In this document: in pieces, positions 60,113 through 64,000 of the stretch
Position numbering within the stretch: the stretch's first letter is position 1
Layout: each line of letters starts with the position of its first letter
From: Pseudomonas sp. Gutcm_11s
Lineage (GTDB): Bacteria > Pseudomonadota > Gammaproteobacteria > Pseudomonadales > Pseudomonadaceae
Direction: 5' to 3'
Assembly (NCBI RefSeq): GCF_028649395.1
Contig: NZ_JAQSUW010000009.1
Location: forward strand, 17,989-81,988
Length of the DNA: 64,000 bases
Made by a program: the position numbers and the translations under genes
The notes under the pieces: model-generated
What the model saw: the letters and a program-made list of their open reading frames with translations, nothing else
Database searches by the model: none
What the model was told of the DNA's origin: nothing

Positions 60113-61789
60113 ATGAGTGTGGCAACTGCAGACTCCGGCCATGCACCGGCTGGTCCCATGACCTCGGAGGAGCGGAAAGTCATTTTCGCCTCCTCCCTTG
60201 GCACCGTGTTCGAATGGTACGACTTCTACCTGTACGGTTCGCTCTCGGCCATCATCGCGGCGCAGTTCTTCTCGGGGGTTAACCCGACCGCAGCCTTCAT
60301 CTTCGCGCTCATGGCCTTCGCCGCCGGCTTCGCGGTGCGCCCGTTCGGCGCCATCGTGTTCGGTCGTCTCGGCGATCTGGTCGGGCGCAAATACACCTTC
60401 CTCATCACCATCCTGATCATGGGCCTGTCGACCTTCATCGTCGGCATCCTGCCTTCCTATGCCTCGTGGGGCATCGCGGCGCCGGTGATTCTCATCGTGC
60501 TACGGCTGTTCCAGGGCCTGGCGCTGGGTGGTGAGTACGGCGGCGCGGCGACCTATGTGGCCGAGCATGCGCCGCACGGCCGACGCGGCTTCTACACCTC
60601 GTGGATCCAGACCACCGCGACGCTGGGCCTGTTCCTCTCGCTGCTGGTGATCCTTGGTACCCGTACCTGGCTCGGCGAGGAGGAGTTCGCCGCTTGGGGA
60701 TGGCGCATCCCGTTCCTGCTGTCGATCGTCCTGCTCGGCATCTCGGTGTGGATCCGCCTGACCCTCAGCGAGAGCCCGGCCTTCAAGAAGATGAAGGAGG
60801 AGGGTAAGACCTCCAAGGCGCCGCTGACCGAGGCCTTCGGCCGCTGGGAGAATGCCAAGGTGGCACTGGTCGCCCTGTTCGGCGGCACCGCCGGCCAGGC
60901 GGTGGTCTGGTACACAGGGCAGTTCTACGCGCTGTTCTTCCTGACCCAGACGCTCAAGGTGGAGGCCGCCACGGCGAATATCCTGATCGCCCTGTCGCTG
61001 CTGATCGGCACGCCGTTCTTCATCTTCTTCGGCTGGCTGTCGGACAAGATAGGGCGCAAGCCGATCATCCTCGGCGGTTGCTTGGTGGCGGCGCTGACCT
61101 ACTTCCCGCTGTTCGGCCTGATCACCCACTACGCCAACCCGGCGCTGGAGCAGGCGCAGAACTCGGCGCCGGTCACCGTGGTGGCGGACCCGAACGAGTG
61201 CTCGTTCCAGTTCAACCCGGTGGGCACCGCGAAGTTCGTCAGCTCCTGTGATATCGCCAAGGGCTTCCTCGCCCGCAACTCGGTGAACTACTCCAACGAG
61301 GAGGCGCCGGCCGGCACTCCGGCGAGCATCCGTATCGGTGACCAGACCATCGCCTCGTTCTCCGGCGCCGGCATGCCGGCCGACCAGTTCAAGGCCGAGT
61401 CCGATGCCTTCAACCTGAAGATGACCGAGGTGATCCGCAGCCACGGCTACCCGGCCAAGGCCGATCCGGAGCAGGTCAACACACCGATGGTGGTGCTGCT
61501 GCTGACCATCCTGGTGCTGTTCGTGACCATGGTCTACGGGCCCATTGCGGCACTGCTGGTCGAGCTGTTCCCGACGCGCATCCGCTACACGGCGATGTCG
61601 CTGCCCTACCACATTGGCAACGGCTGGTTCGGCGGCTTCCTGCCGACCACCGCCTTCGCCATGGTCGCCGCCACCGGCAACATCTACTACGGGCTGTGGT
61701 ACCCGATCGTGGTGGCGGTGATGACTTTCATCATCGGCCTGTTCCTGATGCCGGAGACCAAGGATCGCGATCTGCGCAACTGGCACTGA
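60113..61789 (+). CDS. MHS-family MFS transporter
   Basis: 558-aa inner-membrane symporter from ATG 60113 (AGGAGG eight nt upstream). It has 12 helices with the metabolite:H+ symporter signatures GTVFEWYDFYLYG in helix 1, GRLGDLVGRKYTF between helices 2 and 3, and GLALGGEYGGAATYVAEHAP in helix 5. A roughly 115-residue hydrophilic loop with two Cys (NECSF, SSCDIA) at about residues 355-465 separates two late helices, seen in a 550-aa subfamily. Substrate unknown, probably an organic acid. In P. aeruginosa, retS and purD are adjacent without this gene, so it is an insertion or a loss. Confidence 0.9.
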   Translation: MSVATADSGHAPAGPMTSEERKVIFASSLGTVFEWYDFYLYGSLSAIIAAQFFSGVNPTAAFIFALMAFAAGFAVRPFGAIVFGRLGDLVGRKYTFLITILIMGLSTFIVGILPSYASWGIAAPVILIVLRLFQGLALGGEYGGAATYVAEHAPHGRRGFYTSWIQTTATLGLFLSLLVILGTRTWLGEEEFAAWGWRIPFLLSIVLLGISVWIRLTLSESPAFKKMKEEGKTSKAPLTEAFGRWENAKVALVALFGGTAGQAVVWYTGQFYALFFLTQTLKVEAATANILIALSLLIGTPFFIFFGWLSDKIGRKPIILGGCLVAALTYFPLFGLITHYANPALEQAQNSAPVTVVADPNECSFQFNPVGTAKFVSSCDIAKGFLARNSVNYSNEEAPAGTPASIRIGDQTIASFSGAGMPADQFKAESDAFNLKMTEVIRSHGYPAKADPEQVNTPMVVLLLTILVLFVTMVYGPIAALLVELFPTRIRYTAMSLPYHIGNGWFGGFLPTTAFAMVAATGNIYYGLWYPIVVAVMTFIIGLFLMPETKDRDLRNWH

Positions 61790-61805
61790 TCGCCATGCAG
61801 AAATG

Positions 61806-61833
61806 AAAAGGCCCCGCAAAGCGGGGCCTTTTT
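61806..61833. terminator. Bidirectional terminator between MHS transporter and purD
   Basis: Stem AAAAGGCCCCGC / GCGGGGCCTTTT (61806-61817 with 61821-61832) around a 3-nt loop, with T and A tracts on both sides; serves the transporter and the convergent purD gene. Confidence 0.9.
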
Positions 61834-61847
61834 CTATCGGCTGATAA

Positions 61848-63140
61848 TCAACCTTCGCCGTTTTCGCGGGCGATGGCGCGGTAGCCGATATCCTTGCGGT
61901 AGAAGCTGCCGTTCCAGCGAATCTTCTCGGCCAGGCGGTAAGCCTGCTGCTGGGCATCGGAGACGCTCTTGCCGATGGCAGTGGCGCACAGAACGCGGCC
62001 GCCGGCGGTGACGACTTCACCGGCGGCGTTCAGTGCGGTGCCGGCGTGGAACACCTTGCCGTCGATCTTGGCGGCAGCGTCCAGGCCTTCGATCACGTCG
62101 CCCTTGGCGTAGTCGGCCGGGTAGCCGCCGGCGGCGATCACCACACCCACGGTCGGACGCGGGTCCCAGGTGGCTTCGACCTTGTCCAGCGCCTTGGCCA
62201 GCGCGGCTTCGACCAGCAGCACCAGGGAGCTTTCCAGACGGACCATGATCGGCTGGGTTTCCGGGTCGCCGAAGCGGCAGTTGAACTCGATGACCTTGGG
62301 CTTGCCTGCCTTGTCGATCATCAGCCCGGCGTAGAGGAAGCCGGTGTAGACGTTGCCTTCGGCAGCCATGCCGCGCACGGTCGGGTAGATCACTTCGTCC
62401 ATCACGCGCTTGTGCACGTCGGCGGTGACCACCGGAGCCGGCGAGTAGGCGCCCATGCCGCCGGTGTTCGGGCCGGTGTCGGCGTCGCCAACACGCTTGT
62501 GGTCCTGGCTGGTGGCCATCGGCAGCACGTTCTCGCCGTCGACCATGACGATGAAGGAAGCTTCTTCGCCGTCGAGGAACTCTTCGATCACCACGCGCGC
62601 GCCGGCGTCGCCGAAGGCGTTGCCCGACAGCATGTCGCGCACGGCTTCTTCGGCTTCGGCCAGGGTCATGGCGACGATTACGCCTTTACCGGCGGCCAGG
62701 CCGTCGGCCTTGACCACGATCGGTGCGCCTTTCTCACGCAGGTAGGCCAAGGCTGGCTCGACTTCGGTGAAGTTCTGGTAGTCGGCGGTAGGGATGTTGT
62801 GGCGCGCCAGGAAGTCCTTGGTGAAGGCCTTGGAGCCTTCCAGCTGGGCGGCAGCGGCGGTGGGGCCGAAGATGTCCAGCTTGCGGGTGCGGAACAGGTC
62901 GACCACGCCCTTCACCAGCGGTGCTTCCGGGCCGACGATGGTCAGCTGCACGTTCTTCTCGGCGAAGTCGGCCAGCTGCTCGATGGCCAGTACGTCGATG
63001 GCGACGTTCTCGCACTTGGCTTCGGTGGCGGTGCCGGCGTTGCCCGGGGCGACGAAGACTTTCTCGACGCGCTTGTCCTGCGCCACTTTCCAGGCCAGGG
63101 CGTGTTCACGACCGCCGCTGCCGATGATCAATACGTTCAT
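61848..63140 (-). CDS. purD: Phosphoribosylamine-glycine ligase
   Basis: ATP-grasp enzyme joining glycine to phosphoribosylamine in purine synthesis. The 430-aa product starts MNVLIIGSGGREHALAWK, with the PurD ATP-grasp core (APIVVKADGLAAGKGVIVA, EEFLDGEEASFIVMVDG) and the signature RFGDPETQPIM. It lies downstream of purH on the same strand, the usual purHD order, but separated by 266 bp containing a repeat element. Confidence 0.98.
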   Translation of the reverse strand: MNVLIIGSGGREHALAWKVAQDKRVEKVFVAPGNAGTATEAKCENVAIDVLAIEQLADFAEKNVQLTIVGPEAPLVKGVVDLFRTRKLDIFGPTAAAAQLEGSKAFTKDFLARHNIPTADYQNFTEVEPALAYLREKGAPIVVKADGLAAGKGVIVAMTLAEAEEAVRDMLSGNAFGDAGARVVIEEFLDGEEASFIVMVDGENVLPMATSQDHKRVGDADTGPNTGGMGAYSPAPVVTADVHKRVMDEVIYPTVRGMAAEGNVYTGFLYAGLMIDKAGKPKVIEFNCRFGDPETQPIMVRLESSLVLLVEAALAKALDKVEATWDPRPTVGVVIAAGGYPADYAKGDVIEGLDAAAKIDGKVFHAGTALNAAGEVVTAGGRVLCATAIGKSVSDAQQQAYRLAEKIRWNGSFYRKDIGYRAIARENGEG

Positions 63141-63158
63141 GTTTCAAGCCTCATGTTG

Positions 63159-63264
63159 ATCGTTCCCACGCTCTGCGTGGGAACGGAGCTGTGGACGCTC
63201 GGCGTCCGCGGCATGGGACGCCGAGCGTCCCGGGCTGCATTCCCACGCGGAGCGTGGGAACGAT
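63159..63264. repeat. Palindromic GTTCCCACGC repeat element (cruciform, 106 bp)
   Basis: The ends 63159-63183 and 63240-63264 are inverted copies matching at 24 of 25 positions, each itself a TTCCCACGC...GCGTGGGAA hairpin. Inside is a perfect 15-bp inverted repeat, GGACGCTCGGCGTCC at 63193-63207 with its complement at 63216-63230. The whole can fold into a branched cruciform. It resembles dispersed REP/MITE-like repeats of Pseudomonas; no coding capacity. Confidence 0.85.
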
Positions 63265-63406
63265 CAGTAAAACTTGGCAGGCAGGTCGCAATGAAGCCGG
63301 TAGATGCAAGCCGCCTTGGGTTTCGACAAGCGGAGTTGCCTAGTGGCAATGAGCATTGGCGGAACCTAAGGCAACACAGCAGATGCCGGTTTCAGTGCGG
63401 CCGAAA

Positions 63407-64000
63407 TCAATGCCTAAAATGGCGCATGCCGGTGAACACCATCGCGATGTTAGCCTCGTCGGCTGCAGCGATGACTTCCGCATCGCGCATCGAGCCGCCC
63501 GGCTGGATCACCGCGGTGATGCCGACCTTGGCCGCATTGTCCAGGCCGTCGCGGAACGGGAAGAAGGCGTCGGAGGCCATTACCGAACCGGCAACCTGCA
63601 GGCCGGCGTGCTCGGCCTTGATCGCGGCGATGCGCGCAGAGTTGACGCGGCTCATCTGGCCGGCGCCGACACCGATGGTCTGGCGGCCCTTGGCATAGAC
63701 GATGGCGTTGGATTTGACGAACTTGGCCACTTTCCAGGCGAACACCAGGTCATGGATTTCTTGCTCGGTCGGCGCGCGCTTGGTCACCACTTTCAGCTCT
63801 TCGGCGGTGATCATGCCGATGTCGCGGCTCTGGACCAGCAGGCCACCATTGACGCGCTTGAAGTCCCAGCCGGCGGCACGTTCGGCCGGCCACTCGCCGC
63901 ACTCGAGCAGACGCACGTTGGCTTTGGCGGCGACCACGTCGCGGGCGGCCTGGGAGATTTTCGGGGCGATGATCACTTCGACGAACTGGCGCTCGACGAT
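63407..64000 (-). CDS. purH: Bifunctional purine biosynthesis protein PurH, C-terminal part
   Basis: The last 197 residues of the AICAR transformylase/IMP cyclohydrolase; the start lies beyond 64000. Visible are the transformylase-domain blocks [29 protein letters not shown] (the Lys of KSNAI), [23 protein letters not shown] and the C-terminus FTGMRHFRH. It catalyses the final two steps to IMP. Upstream partner of purD. Confidence 0.97.
   Translation of the reverse strand: MVERQFVEVIIAPKISQAARDVVAAKANVRLLECGEWPAERAAGWDFKRVNGGLLVQSRDIGMITAEELKVVTKRAPTEQEIHDLVFAWKVAKFVKSNAIVYAKGRQTIGVGAGQMSRVNSARIAAIKAEHAGLQVAGSVMASDAFFPFRDGLDNAAKVGITAVIQPGGSMRDAEVIAAADEANIAMVFTGMRHFRH

Overview
The window is chromosomal DNA from a GC-rich Pseudomonas, close in gene order to the P. 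aeruginosa lineage. The evidence is the runs tRNA-Gln/ispE/lolB/hemA/prfA/prmC/moeB/murI/pagL, valS/holC/pepA/lptF/lptG, and ureDABC/urtABCDE/marC/retS/purD/purH, plus high-GC third codon positions. I see no prophage, transposase, integrase or CRISPR array. The species cannot be fixed from this text alone.

Layout. 1-8.9 kb: core housekeeping genes for isoprenoids, lipoprotein sorting, haem, translation termination, sulfur carriers and peptidoglycan precursors, ending in the lipid A deacylase pagL. 8.9-10.4 kb: a cysteine-cluster protein and an operon of a glycine-zipper lipoprotein with a PagP-like outer-membrane protein, preceded by four GTTCAG repeats in 11-bp register. 10.4-18.7 kb: a leftward nine-gene operon with overlapping genes (DUF523/DUF1722, MerR/LitR, photolyase, NTF2-like, SDR, flavin oxidoreductase, DUF1365, Cfa-like methyltransferase, DUF2878), headed by two TGTACA-N12-TGTACA sites. 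It reads as a light-induced photoprotection and membrane-lipid module. 18.7-30.3 kb: an SLC13 transporter, valS, holC, pepA, lptFG and an Hsp70-like protein.

30.5-38.2 kb: two solute-binding proteins, a TonB receptor with a DUF4198 partner, an oxaloacetate decarboxylase with a matching pair of palindromes (one inside its coding region), a zinc-finger DksA-like protein and an EamA transporter. 38.2-56.3 kb: nitrogen acquisition, comprising urease structural genes ureDABC with an embedded N-acetyltransferase, an ethanolamine block (AraC regulator, permease, eutB, eutC), the urea ABC transporter urtABCDE, a GntR regulator and an allophanate hydrolase with a candidate sigma-54 promoter. No urease accessory genes ureEFG and no urea carboxylase lie in the window. 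56.3-64 kb: marC, the hybrid kinase retS, an MHS-family transporter, purD and the 3' part of purH, with a palindromic repeat element between the last two.

The most interesting items are the light-operon architecture with a Cfa homologue that has lost residues matching the bicarbonate ligands of true Cfa; the paired operators about 20 helical turns apart at the oxaloacetate decarboxylase, where the internal copy is written in codons unusual for this genome; and the phased GTTCAG array ahead of the PagP-like operon.
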